From Gnetum montanum (lineage: Eukaryota > Streptophyta > Gnetopsida > Gnetales > Gnetaceae), in assembly GCA_015680685.1 (NCBI GenBank), contig MNCI01023689.1:259980-323979 (forward strand): DNA of 64,000 nucleotides, in the 5' to 3' direction. A model generated the notes under the pieces. It was not told the DNA's origin, did no database searches, and saw only the letters and a list, made by a program, of their open reading frames with translations. Of this stretch, positions 1-11,450 are shown in pieces. Numbering within the stretch: the stretch's first letter is position 1; each line of letters begins with the position of its first letter. The position numbers and the translations under genes are program-made.

Positions 1-1422
1 TAAAGAAGTCTTTGCATGGTGTGGTCCCCACGCATAAAAACACAAAACAAAGAAACAAAGAAAAAAATGGAAAAAAGAAAAACAAAAAAAAAAAAAGAAA
101 AAGCTAAAAAGCTAAAAGTGAGGATTCAAAGCACACCCCTTAGACGGAATAAATTTGGGCTGCAAGCACTGGTTATGGAACCAAAGTGTTCCCTCTAACT
201 AAGGCCCTTCTCGCTTCCCATTCTCTCTGTTGTTTCGTCGGAATGGTGGTGGCTTCTCGAAGTTGCATCCTTGTTACCCAAGTGGATGATTTAACCAACT
301 GCATTGATGCGAAGTCACTGGAAGTGGTTGGTTTGAGGCCAGAGTTGGAATGAGATTCGCCAAGTCACATTAATCATCAAACACACAAGGGGCTGTACAC
401 CACCTTGTTCTTGGGATTCCATTCCATTCCTCTTTCTTCCCATCCTTCTCTCCATTGTTCACCTCATTGCCGGTTGTATCATTGTATATACTTTAGTTGA
501 TGCTTTGTTTTCTTTTTGGTAAATTCTTCCGGTTAAGACTTTAACTCTTGTTTCCAAAGGACATTCCCAGAGCCCACGGACTCTTTGAATGTGGGATTGT
601 CAGGGCATTAAGGGCATGAGCCTGCTTTGGGGAGGACCCACTGACATTCCTATTTGGAACATTAGTTAACTTCTTTTCCTTAACGTTTTGCAATTAATTA
701 ACATTTTTGTTCATTTCCATCATGACATCCTTTTTATCGATGCCATAGTTGTCCCTTTTTACCTATCATTCCTATTCCTTTTCTCTCTCCATTCTAACGC
801 TACCGGAGGTTCGCGATTAGTCATGGGGGTACGGGGCCTGATTTTTCGATTTTTATCCTAAGCCCCGGATTTTTTCGTTTTTCTTCCTAACCCCTATACC
901 TTCGGTAGTCATCATCTATATTTTCCCAGATCCATATCAGCCATACCACACCTTAGCCAGTGAACCTAAACCGAAGCAAGGTATGCTTTACTTAATGATT
1001 CAATTACCCTTGCTAATATATGATGGTGTTGTGTGTGCAGATGGCAATCATACAACAACAGAATGGATCTGGAGCAGACACTTGGAATGGAGCAGCGCTG
1101 AAGCAGCATGCAAGGAGTGGAATTGATAATGCGCTTACAGATGGACAACGAAAGGCGCAATCTAGGCGTTGGCAGCAACAAGACTCTTCTCTCTTCTTCT
1201 CTTCTATTCTCTCTCCTCTTTTCTCTCAGCTGCCAACTGTGGCCTGATGTCATTGTAATAAGGTGTTCACCCATGTTGTCATGAACACCAGTTTTTGTCA
1301 AGTCTTGTAATAAAGACCGTTCACATGTCATCCCATTAGTTCCATTTTCCCTAATAATCCCATACCTACCTGATATCATTGTAAGGAACTCGAGGACGAG
1401 TTTTCATTCAGTCATGGGGGTA
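1..1422 (+). mobile_element. 3' non-coding region of a Ty3/gypsy element (pol lies left of the window)
   Basis: This stretch matches by eye the 3' non-coding region of elements B (about 22350-24284) and C (about 19250-21121) in the same order: the GTCTTTGCATGGTGTGGT block, the GGTTATGGAAC block, the GCATGAGCCTGCTTTGG block, AGTCATGGGGG at 819-829, the block TGTGTGTGCAG-ATGG near 1040, and a second AGTCATGGGGG at 1410-1420 just before the LTR. The small reading frames here, such as 1020-1247, overlap conserved non-coding blocks and are not convincing genes. The coding part of this element lies outside the window. Confidence 0.85.
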
Positions 1423-1620
1423 TGATGAGACGCGACTTGCACTGGGCTGCGATATCGCGTACGCGATATTGCGTCCCGCCGCCATATCTATAAATAAGAG
1501 GCGGCACTCCCTTCATTTCCCAATCCTGGCTAGTGTAGCGAAGCTCTGGCAGATTGATCACTCCAGAGTTAGAATTTTTCCCCATCTGCCCGCAATAGGA
1601 GTCCTAGAGTGAACGGCTCC
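1423..1620 (+). repeat. Truncated 3' LTR of the left-edge gypsy element
   Basis: It starts with TGATGAGACGC directly after the polypurine tract, as in the other plus-strand LTRs (TGATGG). It contains two GATATC palindrome cores (about 1449-1472) and the TATA block CTATAAATAAGAGG (about 1488-1501), then the CTCTGGCAG block. The match to other family LTRs stops near 1620, where copia sequence begins. The missing part, about 650 bp including the polyadenylation region and the CTCATCA end, is not found elsewhere in the window, so this is a deletion or recombination scar and not a simple insertion site. Confidence 0.85.
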
Positions 1621-2990
1621 ACAAACCTAGTAGTATGTGATGGGCAATAAAATCTATATCCATTAAACCATTCAATATATCCAATGAAATACCCACCTAT
1701 GGTCCTTGGGTCTAGCTTCTTCTCTTATGGATTATAGACTCTTACTTCAGACAGGCGTCCCCAAATGCATATATGTCCCAAACTTAATTTCTAACATTTC
1801 CATAATTCAAATGGTATCTTTAAGAAAGCCTTGGTAGGAACTTGGTTTAATATATACACTGTTGTCTTAAGAGCTTCAATCCACAAGGACTTAGAAAGCT
1901 TGGAGCCGCTAAGCATACTCTACACCATGTCAAATAATGTTCAATTTTTTCTTTCTACCACACCATTCTAGTCTGGAGAATAAGGCATAGTGTATTGAGA
2001 AATAATCCCATGCTCTTGAAGAAACTTAGCAAATGGACTAGGTGCTTGTCCATCATCAGTATATCTACCATAGTATTCATCACCTCTATCATATCTCACT
2101 ATCTTTATTTGCTTACCGCATTATTTCTCTACTTCAGCCTTAAACACATTAAAGGCATCTAAAGCTTCACTCTTGTTATGAAGTGGGTAGAGATACATAT
2201 ATCGTGAGTAATCATCAATAAAGGTAATGAAATGATTTTGACCATACACATCCATATATGAACTACAAATATCTGTATGTATGATCTCTAATATGTCTGA
2301 ACTCCTCTTGGCACCTTTCTTTGACATATTGGTCTGCTTTCCCTTTATGTAGTCCACATAAGTGTCAAAGTCAATAAAATCTAGAGTATTAAGTACTCCA
2401 TCATTTACTAATCTCTTTATACTTTCAATAGAGATATGTCCTAATCTACAATGCCACAACATAGAGGATTCATCATTCATAACACATCTCTTAAGGCCAG
2501 GATGAACATGCATAGAAGTATAAGAAGTTTCATTTTGTAAATTAATCTTGAAAAGACCATCTACCAATGTACCATTTCCAGTAAGTTTAGATCTATAATA
2601 TAATTTGAATATAGTGTTCAAAAAATTAAAGGAAAATCCCAATGATACAAGCCTTGAAACAAAGAATAAATTCCTTGAACAACTTGGAATATAAAATGTC
2701 TTTTCCAATTCTAAAATAAAACCACTACTTAAAACTAAAATGCATGTTCTGATTGCCTCCACATGTGAGTGCATCTTGTTTCCTGAAAAGATGCATGACT
2801 CGCTTCCCACTGGCTTCATTAGGTTTTTCACCCCCTGCAAGGAATTGGTAACATGGATTGTAGAACTAGAATCAATCCACCATGGGTCATGGCCAACATC
2901 AACCATATTAGATTCAAAACAAACAAGTGAGAGTTGAGTATCTTTCTTTTCAAGCCATTTTTGATATTTAGAACAATTCTTCTTTATGTG
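1621..2990 (-). pseudogene. Copia protease-integrase remnant
   Basis: An open stretch at 2121-2906 encodes, in order, an aspartic-protease start (WWIDSSSTIHV, where functional copia proteases have DSG, so glycine is replaced by serine), a protease body, a GAG-pre-integrase zinc-binding segment (LWHCRLGHIS) and the beginning of the integrase core (HTDICSS, ITFIDDYSRYMY). Further minus-strand sequence from 2120 down to 1621 continues the integrase (GDEYYGRYTDDG, IISQYTMPYSPD, NGVVERKN) to its C-terminal part (DPRTIGGYFIGYIE), with several stop codons. A CX2CX4HX4C knuckle before the protease, near 2965-3020, has lost one cysteine (CFFY) and holds a stop. The frame is dead and cut off before reverse transcriptase. 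Confidence 0.8.
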
Positions 2991-3782
2991 TTATTTATTT
3001 TTGTAGAAAAAACATCTAGATTCTTTCTTAATACCAGCTTGTGTAGGCAATTTGACCTTCCACTTACCTTTGGCTTGTGCTTTATTCTTTCCTTGCATAG
3101 CTAGATGCACACTCTCTTTTGCTTCCATAGCAAGTCTCCCCTCTTCTTGGACACACAAGGTCATTAGTTCATTGATTGACCATTTGTCCTTAAAGGGTCT
3201 ATACTATAGTGGGAGCGTGTTTAAGATGTAGTGTACAAGGAAATATTCTGACATCTCAACCTCAAGTGTTTAGAGTTAAGCTGCTATATCCCTCATTTGC
3301 ATGATGTGCTCACACACACCACAAATTTCAATGAGCTTCATGGATAAGAACTTTATTATCAAGGTGCTAGCCAATGCCTTGTTTGATGACTCAAATTGTT
3401 CATCAATAGCCTTTAACAAAGCATGCACATTGTCATACTGTTCTATTGAATCATGCATACTAGCCAAGATCTTGGTTTTTATGAACATGAAATAGAGGCG
3501 ATTAGATCGCTCCCATTTTCCATAATTATCAATATCATTTGGATGGCTGATTACTATAACAGTAGGTGGTTCATCCTTATGAATAGCATGATCAATGTTC
3601 ATCCAACCTAAATGAAGAAGAATTCTCTCCTTCCACACCTTATAATTATCACCGTTTAGTTTAGGAATATCACATTTAAAATTAAAGTAGCTTACAGGTT
3701 GTATAAATGCATAATCAAACATGCTTATGTCACTAAGTTTGAGGTTAAAATAGCATAAGACATGTTTAGCAATGTAAATCAT
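2991..3782 (-). pseudogene. Copia gag remnant
   Basis: The open stretch 3276-3782 encodes a copia-type Gag. It shows the N-terminal DUF4219/UBN2-like signature: the segment LNGDNYKVWKERILLHLGW, then the helix run KALLKAIDEQF-like, then FLSMKL. The sequence toward 2991 continues the Gag C-terminal part, with a damaged zinc knuckle and in-frame stops. Gag of this family is the nucleocapsid precursor. The start codon is taken at 3782, but the leader between it and the primer-binding site is unusually long, so an upstream start is possible. Confidence 0.75.
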
Positions 3783-4779
3783 GAAAAATATGAATCAGAT
3801 GACATAAAATTGCCTATGGGCTAAATTTTAATTCAAATAGATTCATATATCTTTATTATGAAACTATTAAATTATATTCCTTTTCTTAATCCCTATGGGT
3901 AAATTAAGAAAAATAATTTAACATATCATCCTAATTAATCATATTAGAAAATCCTGTGGGATAAAATTTATCATATTACATATGATTAATCACAATTTTT
4001 AATGTTGTGTACCGTATGTGATCCAAAAGCTCTTCGTACATAATTTTGCATGAGTAAAGATGTTTTGGCTACTCTCTAATTATACAAAATTATATAGATC
4101 ACTTGTTATAATTCATATGCAGAAAATGATGCATACATATACAAAAATATCCATAAAATTGATAAATTACCAAATTCAACATGGTATAAACATAATTCAT
4201 TCAATTATTCCAGCCTAAGGTGCCCAAGTGGAGGCTAAAGTCCCAGAAGAAAACCCTATAGCATGATGCTACTTCATTGGCCAACATGAAAAAACACCAC
4301 AAATCATAATAACAATGATGAATGCTGGATATGCAAGCCGGAATGAAAAAAGTGCATACATAATTCACAAAATCCAACTATGTGTAGAGGAAATAAACAT
4401 CTGTTAGCCTTAAGACCGCTTATGTTAAACCAAATCGTGCTCAACCTTTGAAAACATTTACATAATGATAGGCTATTATAGGCCAATGACGCAAACAATA
4501 GATTGTTGCTGCACAAAGAAAATTGCAAACAACATAACCAAACTAGCTCTCCAAAACAACAAAAGAAAATATCATCATTGCCATAGCAATAATGGTTTCT
4601 ATTTTACAGTTCTATAGTGCACAAGAATGCAACAAAATGTGAGAGTGAAATCTCTTTCATTAGGCAAAAACCAGAAGCAAGTGATCTTCCTCAAACTACA
4701 AAGCACAAAAATAATAATAAAAACACTTATTCTAGATTACACCATCATCAAAAATTGCATCAAGATAGAGATATAACAT
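3783..4779 (-). other. Copia 5' leader, no gene seen
   Basis: AT-rich sequence between the copia primer-binding site and gag. No open frame resembling a known protein is visible. The length of about 1 kb is long for a copia leader and may hold an old insertion that I cannot delimit. Confidence 0.5.
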
Positions 4780-4791
4780 TTTGATACCAAA
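4780..4791 (-). other. Copia primer-binding site
   Basis: On the minus strand this reads TTTGGTATCAAAA directly after the LTR end TTACA. It fits the TGGTATCA start of sites complementary to initiator tRNA-Met, the usual copia primer. Confidence 0.65.
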
Positions 4792-5152
4792 TGTAAGAAA
4801 ATAATTATGTAGAAAACCACATGGCACAAATAATCAAAGTATAGAATGCAAAAGAAAATGGAATAAGAAATTCACATGCATAAACAACTAGAAATGCACA
4901 ATTCTTGAGCAAATGGAACTGACCTCTAGCCATTGATTCCTCACATTAAATTTAGCATTTTGATTTTTCTTTCACATAAGCGCTTTACAATAATGATGTA
5001 TGCAATCTTCAAGCATCTATGAAAGGGACCAAAAATGCAATCCTGCTATGATTCGTGGTTCCTTTGTTCTCCTATCAAGAATGAATTTATAGGTTATGGA
5101 ATCGATTACCATAAGAGATCCAATGCTAACATGTAAAAAATGTGTTACCAAA
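4792..5152 (-). repeat. Copia 5' LTR, inner (3') part
   Basis: It begins on the plus strand with TGTAAGAAAA, the reverse of an LTR end TTACA, next to the primer-binding site. It is cut at 5152 by the LTR of element A and resumes at 29751. The 5-bp sequences at the break are CCAAA (5148-5152) and CCAGA (29751-29755), a target duplication with one later change. Confidence 0.7.
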
Positions 5153-6006
5153 TGATGAGCGGCGAGGTACCCCTACCCTCAACCATATGAATATGAGCGT
5201 GTACGCGTGATTCAGTCGAACTTCGTGGATGGACTAGTTGTGGTATCTAGAAAGTTATGCATTGATTGCAGTTCACTATCTTCCCACTTGGACTAGTATT
5301 TGCTATGTCATGTATGGTTTAGTCCAGAGTGAGGTGTATGATGTAATCCCTAAAACCATACTACTCCTAAGGACAATAAGAGATAACTTGATTAAGCTAA
5401 TGGGCAATAGGAAATAAGATTTAAGCAAGCCTAAGTGCAATGAGCATCCATCCTTAATCATTCGTATGCAACTTGGACTTAAAGTACTACTTCTAGGATC
5501 ATCAAGTGCACATCACTTGAAGCACTACTTGGTACACTACTGGGTCACCTTGTAGTTGCACTTAAATGTTTGTGATTACGGTGTACCCATTCTATGTTAA
5601 CAATAGAAATAGTAAATGATGATAAAAGAAATATTAACTAAGAAAATAGTAATAAATAATCAATAATTAAAATAATTAAAAGCTAAGTGAATCTGCAATG
5701 ATGGAGTAATCTTGATCTTTATTGCTGATCATGTGCATGTCCAAGTACATCACACTTTAACAAAGGTTCTATACAATTACAAGCATCACATTGTGGGCAT
5801 GTACTTGGAAAGAACACTAAAACTGACTATAAGAATTGAAGACTAAAAATTGACTAAAAGACTCCCTCGTTGTGCACCTGAGTGTTGTATTTATAGGCTA
5901 ACACAAGAATCACGCTATCATGTATACAATATTGTATCGAGGCTACGATATCATGTACTCGATATCGCGTACCCAATATTAGGACTTGGCAAACCACGAT
6001 TCATCA
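5153..6006 (-). repeat. Element A 3' LTR
   Basis: It starts TGATGAGCGGCGAGG and ends ..TTCATCA on the plus strand, with the same block order as the other family LTRs in reverse: the tail with CTCAACCATA, the TTGGTA/ACTGGG repeats, the polyadenylation region, CTATAAATAC read on the minus strand near 5890, then degenerate GATATC cores at about 5915-5985. It pairs with 28914-29750. Confidence 0.9.
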
Positions 6007-6025
6007 TAACCCCATGACTGAATAA
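6007..6025 (-). other. Element A polypurine tract
   Basis: Read on the minus strand this is TTCAGTCATGGGGTTA, ending at the LTR border. It matches the AGTCATGGGGG tract that precedes the LTR in the other elements and would prime plus-strand DNA synthesis. Confidence 0.75.
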
Positions 6026-6059
6026 AAACTCATCCTTGAGTTAAAAAAATGAGGAATAA

Positions 6060-8964
6060 GTTCATTTGATTACAACAATAGATATGTATGGGATTATTGA
6101 ATGACCATGGACTTTTTCATGCCATAATGTGGAACTAGACAAAACAAAATCTGGACACCAACACAATAATACAAAACTTGCGGAACTGTTGTGGTTCCTA
6201 GTGGTGGTGGCTCCTCCATGGGTACCTTTCCTTTGTCCTATGCTCCATGCTTCTAAAATGGATACCTTTGAAGAAGAACCTAAAGTTTTTCCTCTTTTGT
6301 CCAAGGATCATGAGCTGTCCATGCTAATGTTCCAATGTTTGATAGAGCTGGCACTTCCCACAAACATGGCAGTTGTAAGAACATTTGATTGGCCTTGACA
6401 TACCATGCTGCAAATAGCCATCATTCCTCCTCATAGGCTTTGGCTTTGTCTTTGAGTTCATGGTAATCTGTAACCATCAAGCCAAATCTACTACTACATC
6501 TTTTTCACCTTGGTAGCTAGCCTTTACCACCTCTAATTTAGAGTTTTCCACTTCTAATTTTTGTAATGTCTTCTTATGTTCCACAAACTCTATCTCATAT
6601 TTAGCATAGGTGGCAGTTACTTGCTTCTTGAGCTCAATTCTTGAGCACCCTGCTATTAACATGGCTAAGTTGGCATACCATAGATTTCCCAACTCCATGT
6701 ACCTTATTAAGTCCTAAATTTGCAAGTCCTGACTTTTCAATTCTGCTTGATGGACAAAGGCATAAGTATTTAGTACAGCTTGTTAGTCAGTGTGTTAAGC
6801 ACTAAAAGAATTAATGTAGGCCTTAGCCATATGGATCTCCTTTTCAATGATTTCCTTATACATTCCCACCTAGTCACAAAAAGTGTTCTTTTAACTTCTC
6901 TTGCTTTTTGGCCTCATTTTTCCATGCACTTATTTCTATGGTCATCTTTTGTCGGATGGCATGGACCTCCTCTATGGAGAGGGTTCTATTCTCTTTGGAT
7001 AAGCAATTTATGTCTTGGTTGACCCAAACTAGTTGTTCTTGCATTTGTTGGAAACTTTCTTTAAAAAAATTCTTTTCTTTCTCAACTATTTTCAACTGAA
7101 GATTTTCAGCAACAAGTAATTTATTTTCCTCTAGTAAGGCCTTGAGAGCTTTAGCATGTGCATATGTTTAAGCTTGTGCCTTTGAAGCATCCCAATCAAC
7201 CTGTTCCTTTTCCTTTGCCACCTTTTTATTTTCTTCCAACAATTTATTCAGTTGCTTGATTCTAAAAATGTTTGAATGGTCAGCTGCGATAAATTGGAAA
7301 GGATCCTATCATTCAGCTTGTAAGGTGATGAGCTTTTCTTGCAATCTTTGCAACTCTCCTTCCACATGCTCGACCCTAACTTCAACCATGACCAATTTTC
7401 CTTTGGTGGAAATGAGGTCTAATTGTGCTATGGTGACATCTTGGGGAATGTCAAACAAGGACATCATAACTTGTCTTATCTACAGCAAGCAATCCAAAGC
7501 ATCCTCACGTTTCACAGGAGTCATTGAGGGATTGGCCAAAGCTTGAGCATCACGTGCTCCTATAAAATCTACTAGTGGCACAACATGAACATTAAAAATT
7601 TTTTTAATGTGATCTGTGACCACCTCTACTGTGCATGTCACATCCTAGTGCTACATGACCACCACTATGGCTTCTTCACCAGTTTCCAACCTAACCTAGA
7701 AAGATGCAGCATTCCCAAAGATCTGCTAAGACCACTGGGACTCTCCTTCTAAAATTAATGAAATATTTCCACTTACAGGATCAGCCAAAATAGTGGGATG
7801 TATTACATCATCAATGGCCTTGAATAAGTTTTCGACATCATGACTTTCCCAACTGATCGTCTTGATGATTGTTCTGAGATGATTGATAAATGATTAATAG
7901 TCTTATTGTGGTAATGGCGATTACTGGACTTGCTAGCTTATGGGCTATGTGCTAGGCCCCGCTTCCTATTGTTGGTTGGATCCTACCATTTGAGGCACAA
8001 TGGGTCCAACTGTTTGCTCTTCCTCTCATTCTAACTACTCACCAACGTCTTTCCTAGCCACCGACAATTTGAGCAATTTAACATATGAAGCATTTTAGGC
8101 TTTTTTAGGAACATCATTTGTGTAGCCCAAGATCCTAGCATGTCTACAAAGCTTGTTGATAAGACAAGAGAAACGTAAAGCAAGCTTCCCTATCTTCCTT
8201 TCTTCAAATTGCCTTAATATCTCCGTCAGATATAAATGGAGCAAATTTGCATTAAATTTTTTTTATCAAAATTACACTACCCCATGCTGCATAAGTAGAT
8301 AATATATTTAAAGATTTGGTGAGGAAAGGGTGATAAGTGTCGATCTTAAATTAGATCCTCTCTTCCAGAACAATTCTCTGTAAACTTTGTTCTCTTTGTT
8401 GTAGGCCCGTTTCAACCATAATTTCCTTGCATCTGGATCTAAGCAAGTGGAAAAATGAGCAACTTTTGGTCCCTCATTTAGAAGATTTAGGACCTTGGAA
8501 ATGGCCTTTACAAAAACATTAATGGAGACACCACCTACATTGGCAATGATGCCCTCCTCCTTGCCATGCCAAAATTGATATATTTCATCCAAATACTAAT
8601 CACCACTCTCTACGAGGATGGGCCATAGTGGAGACGCCTTTAGTTGAGTCCTCACTAGTTCAGGGGTGAACTCAATGAAAAGCCCAAAATTGAGCTCTAC
8701 TATCACAATTGCAAAGGTGGGCTTCTCTCGAATGACTTCGAGACATTCAAGGGACAACATAAGATATTACCCTGGTTTTGGGGCTCTAACTTCGCCACCT
8801 TCTGCATGGCTAGATTGCACTGTCGCAAGGATTTCTTGATGAATGCTAAATGAGCGAGCCTCCTACTTTGTATGTTCTAGTTGAGGTTCCTAGCCTCTAC
8901 CTCCTCTCAGGCATTTAGTTGCGCCTTGAGAAGGTCCTCCCTGTTGTCCTCTTTTAGGTACCAT
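6060..8964 (-). pseudogene. Element A extra 3' ORF: globular N-terminal part plus long coiled coil
   Basis: The ORF begins at an ATG at 8962-8964 (MVPKRGQQGG..) that follows a splice-acceptor-like GTGTGATTACAG. About 2.9 kb in the sense direction shows, through stops and small frameshifts: an N-terminal segment with IVELNFGLFIEF and IYQFWHGKE, then KLWLKRAY, then a helical segment ending in INKLCRHARILGY, then a linker, then long heptad-like stretches (6874-7095, 6477-6698; rich in K, E, Q, L) and a C-terminal motif WYVKANQMF with EVPALSNIGTL. The same order, with recognisable identity, occurs in element E (55990-58720). I see no signal peptide or clear membrane segment. The N-terminal helix region recalls the plant-transposon-protein domain of Athila env-like ORFs, but that rests on memory of the family and needs a profile search. 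The function is unknown. Confidence 0.65.
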
Positions 8965-9460
8965 CTGTAATCACACAAAGATCAATTATTAGTAAGGTTA
9001 TTTAAAGAAATTCAATTATCTTGTACCTTACTTATTACCTTTAATAAATGTTTAATTCTTTGCTTAGTATGATTCTAAAGTTAGAAATTTTTAAAGGATG
9101 TTGCTCTAAAAGTTTAATGTTAGACCTGATCTGTTTAGGTGACTCATATAATAATTTAGATGACTTGGGTGCAGGAAGAAAATTAGTTTGGCATTAATTT
9201 TTAATGGTACTTACCCCTATGGTATCCTTCAGGTGATAGAAAATTTCAAAAACATTATGCGCAAGTTCTATAGTACCCCTCCCCCACAACTAAGGTAAAC
9301 ACTCCATGTTTAATAAGGTTCAATTGGAGAAGAAATCGAAGCGTCAAAGAGCGAAATATTGAAAGTTGAATTTAGACTTGTAAATTGTTGAACATTGTGG
9401 AAGAAAATTCAAACAACTCCCCCTATGTCAACTATTGAAAATGATGTGTGTAATGCATGG
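8965..9460 (-). other. Leader of the element A extra ORF, possible 5'-UTR intron
   Basis: No reading frame is visible. In transcription order it runs from the TATA-like block at 9468-9475 to the ATG at 8964, and ends with GTGTGATTACAG, which would serve as a 3' splice site. It is an AT-rich stretch. Confidence 0.4.
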
Positions 9461-9545
9461 GGGTCCCATTTATATACTTTTCATAGATGCAATATCGCTT
9501 ACACGATAGCGCATACCTGATATTGCGTTAGACCCAATATCATGT
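9461..9545 (-). promoter_or_regulatory. Internal U3-like promoter candidate upstream of the extra ORF
   Basis: Read on the minus strand, four degenerate GATATC/GATATT-type cores (about 9485-9542: CATGATATTGG, GCAATATCAGG, GCGCTATCGTG, GCGATATTGC) are followed within about 20 bp by TATATAAATGGG (9464-9475). The family LTRs have the same arrangement, with GATATC cores followed about 10-30 bp later by CTATAAATAAGAGG. Here it lies outside any LTR and faces the extra ORF. Confidence 0.5.
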
Positions 9546-9774
9546 CCCAACCAAGATAGGATACACAGTATAATTGATGATTTTTTTGAGTTTTAGGGCC
9601 AAAATTGAAGGATTTGAGGTAGATTCAAAAGGTCTTGTGTAATGGCAAGCAGGGATTGAGGCACTAAAAGTGTAATGAAGTGGAATCATACAATGAAGTT
9701 CTTTGAAAAGGATGAGGAAAAAGTGCATGTGATGGTTCTAAGGAACGTTCAACTAAAGTGACGACAAAGGAAAG
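9546..9774 (-). mobile_element. Element A 3' non-coding region, left piece
   Basis: Part of the region between the integrase-end position and the internal promoter. It continues at 25096 beyond the inserted element B. No gene is seen. Confidence 0.5.
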
Positions 9775-10510
9775 TGATGGGACACGATATCACATCTACC
9801 ACGATATCGCGTAAGCGATATCGCATCCACTGCAATATCGCATCCCCCGCGATATCGCGTCTTCCCCTATGATATCGCGTACGCGATATCATAGTGTGCC
9901 GCAAAATCTAGAAATAAGAGGTGGCTCTCCCTTGTTTCGCTATCTAGATCTAGACCCTTAGCGAAACTCTAGTAGTTTTACCTCTTCAGAGATAGAATAA
10001 TTTCCATGTGCCCACAGTAGAAGCTCCAAAGTGAACGGATCTTTATTCGAGCAATTTTGTACCTGAATGCATAATTTTGTACGACAATAAAGACACACTA
10101 TTGGATAAACCTTGCAATGCATGGACTAAGCTAAATAGGACTTTAATTATTATTATTTATTATTCATCATTTAAATGCTTTATTAGTTAATTGAATCTCT
10201 CTCAACCCTTCTCCCATAGTTAAGTGCATTCAGTACGACCGCTTCAAGCATGTGCATTACGCTTGGTAATCCCAGTAACAAATAGTGTTTGGTAATCCCA
10301 AAAGGTTGCATTGGTTCAGGGTGTGAACAGTAAGTGGGATGGATACTGATGCTAGGCATTAGAACTTAGTTAGTTAAAGTTAGTTACTTAGTCTTTTCAC
10401 CCTTTCCCTCATTAGCATAGGCGATAAAACATAAAAGATATAAAAATCATAGACCTCAGACTTAACCATACAACCGTGACAAATACAGGTAAGTCTGGGA
10501 AGAAAATAAG
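9775..10510 (+). repeat. Element B 5' LTR, 3' end deleted
   Basis: It starts TGATGGGACACG and has about seven GATATC-type cores (9784-9890), TATA block CTAGAAATAAGAGG (TATA changed to TAGA), the polyadenylation signal AATAAAG near 10086 and the TTGGTAATCCCAG repeats. Near 10507-10512 the sequence jumps from GGGAAGAAAATAAG to TTGTTTGTGCACTAAG. In element C the LTR end (about 130 bp) and the primer-binding site lie between those two blocks. Confidence 0.85.
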
Positions 10511-10635
10511 TTGTTTGTTTGTGCACTAAGTAAAACATAGAAAATAATCCACATCATTGGGAAGCTTAAACAAACCCTTAGGATTAATCAGAAGAAATTT
10601 TAAATAACGGTCAATAGCACACCGACAAGATAACA

Positions 10636-11450
10636 ATGTCTTCTTCTTCTCATAAAAGCACTTCACCACCTAGGGATCACACAAGAGACAATCGACGATC
10701 TAACACACGTAACCCAGATCCGCCAGTTCCTCAATAGTATTGAGTGCTATATACTCATCCCGATGAGTAAATACCTAATTTTACTTTTATCCTCCATTAG
10801 GATGAACAACTGTGTTGGCGTGATTTGCAAGGTAACAGAGTGTTACCCCCAGATCGTGCAGTCCCCAACATGCTCCTTCATGCTCTTGCACAGATAAGCA
10901 TGACACAGCTATACGCTGAATATGTTGAAGAAGATTATGACACAATGGATTACCATTACACAGCAATGCAACGTTTAAGGGACTTGCGGTAGGAGAGCTA
11001 CCATACATCGTTGAAGGGAAAAGGGGTCCCACATGTCCTAAGTGAAATTGGAGATGGTAAACCCATTATAATAGGTTCTCCATCAAATGATGTTCCCCCT
11101 TCTCATAATGGTAAGGAGGTAGGGTATCAGAACCTACACCCTATGATTCACAACCCTAGTTCTGATCCCCATGAACACCAAGTGTTCACTGAGGGAACAA
11201 AAACACATAACAAGGATGGGCATTCAGATTGTCATCATGATCCATAGACGAGAAGGTAAGAAACATAGTCATGATGATGGTTCCCCTTCTACTTTCCCTT
11301 CATCACACCATTCACCCTCTCCTTCCACATCAAGACGCAGTCACAAAGAGCACAACGGTAAGGATAAGGGCAAGAAAATGATAGTTCCACTACCACCCAC
11401 TCCAACGATGCAAGGGGAACTCCCCACTCAACTGCAATGACATAATGCTA
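10636..11450 (+). pseudogene. Element B gag remnant lacking the capsid domain
   Basis: It starts at ATGTCTTCTTCTTC, like gag of element C at 13042, and runs parallel to C until the segment AGTCACAAAGAGCACAACGG (about 11340-11360). It then jumps to the ACTCCAACGATGC segment that in C lies after the capsid and knuckle region (about 15300). About 1.5 kb, including the retrotransposon Gag capsid domain, is therefore missing. Stops are present (for example near 10735 and 10990). Confidence 0.75.

Noticed and set aside
966-1379. Minus-strand open frame of 137 codons in the left-edge element
   Set aside because: It runs antisense to a conserved non-coding block, and the matching places in elements B and C do not keep the frame.
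6129-6398. Plus-strand open frame of 89 codons opposite the extra ORF of element A
   Set aside because: The minus-strand reading is conserved with element E (WYVKAN.MF region), and this frame is its shadow.
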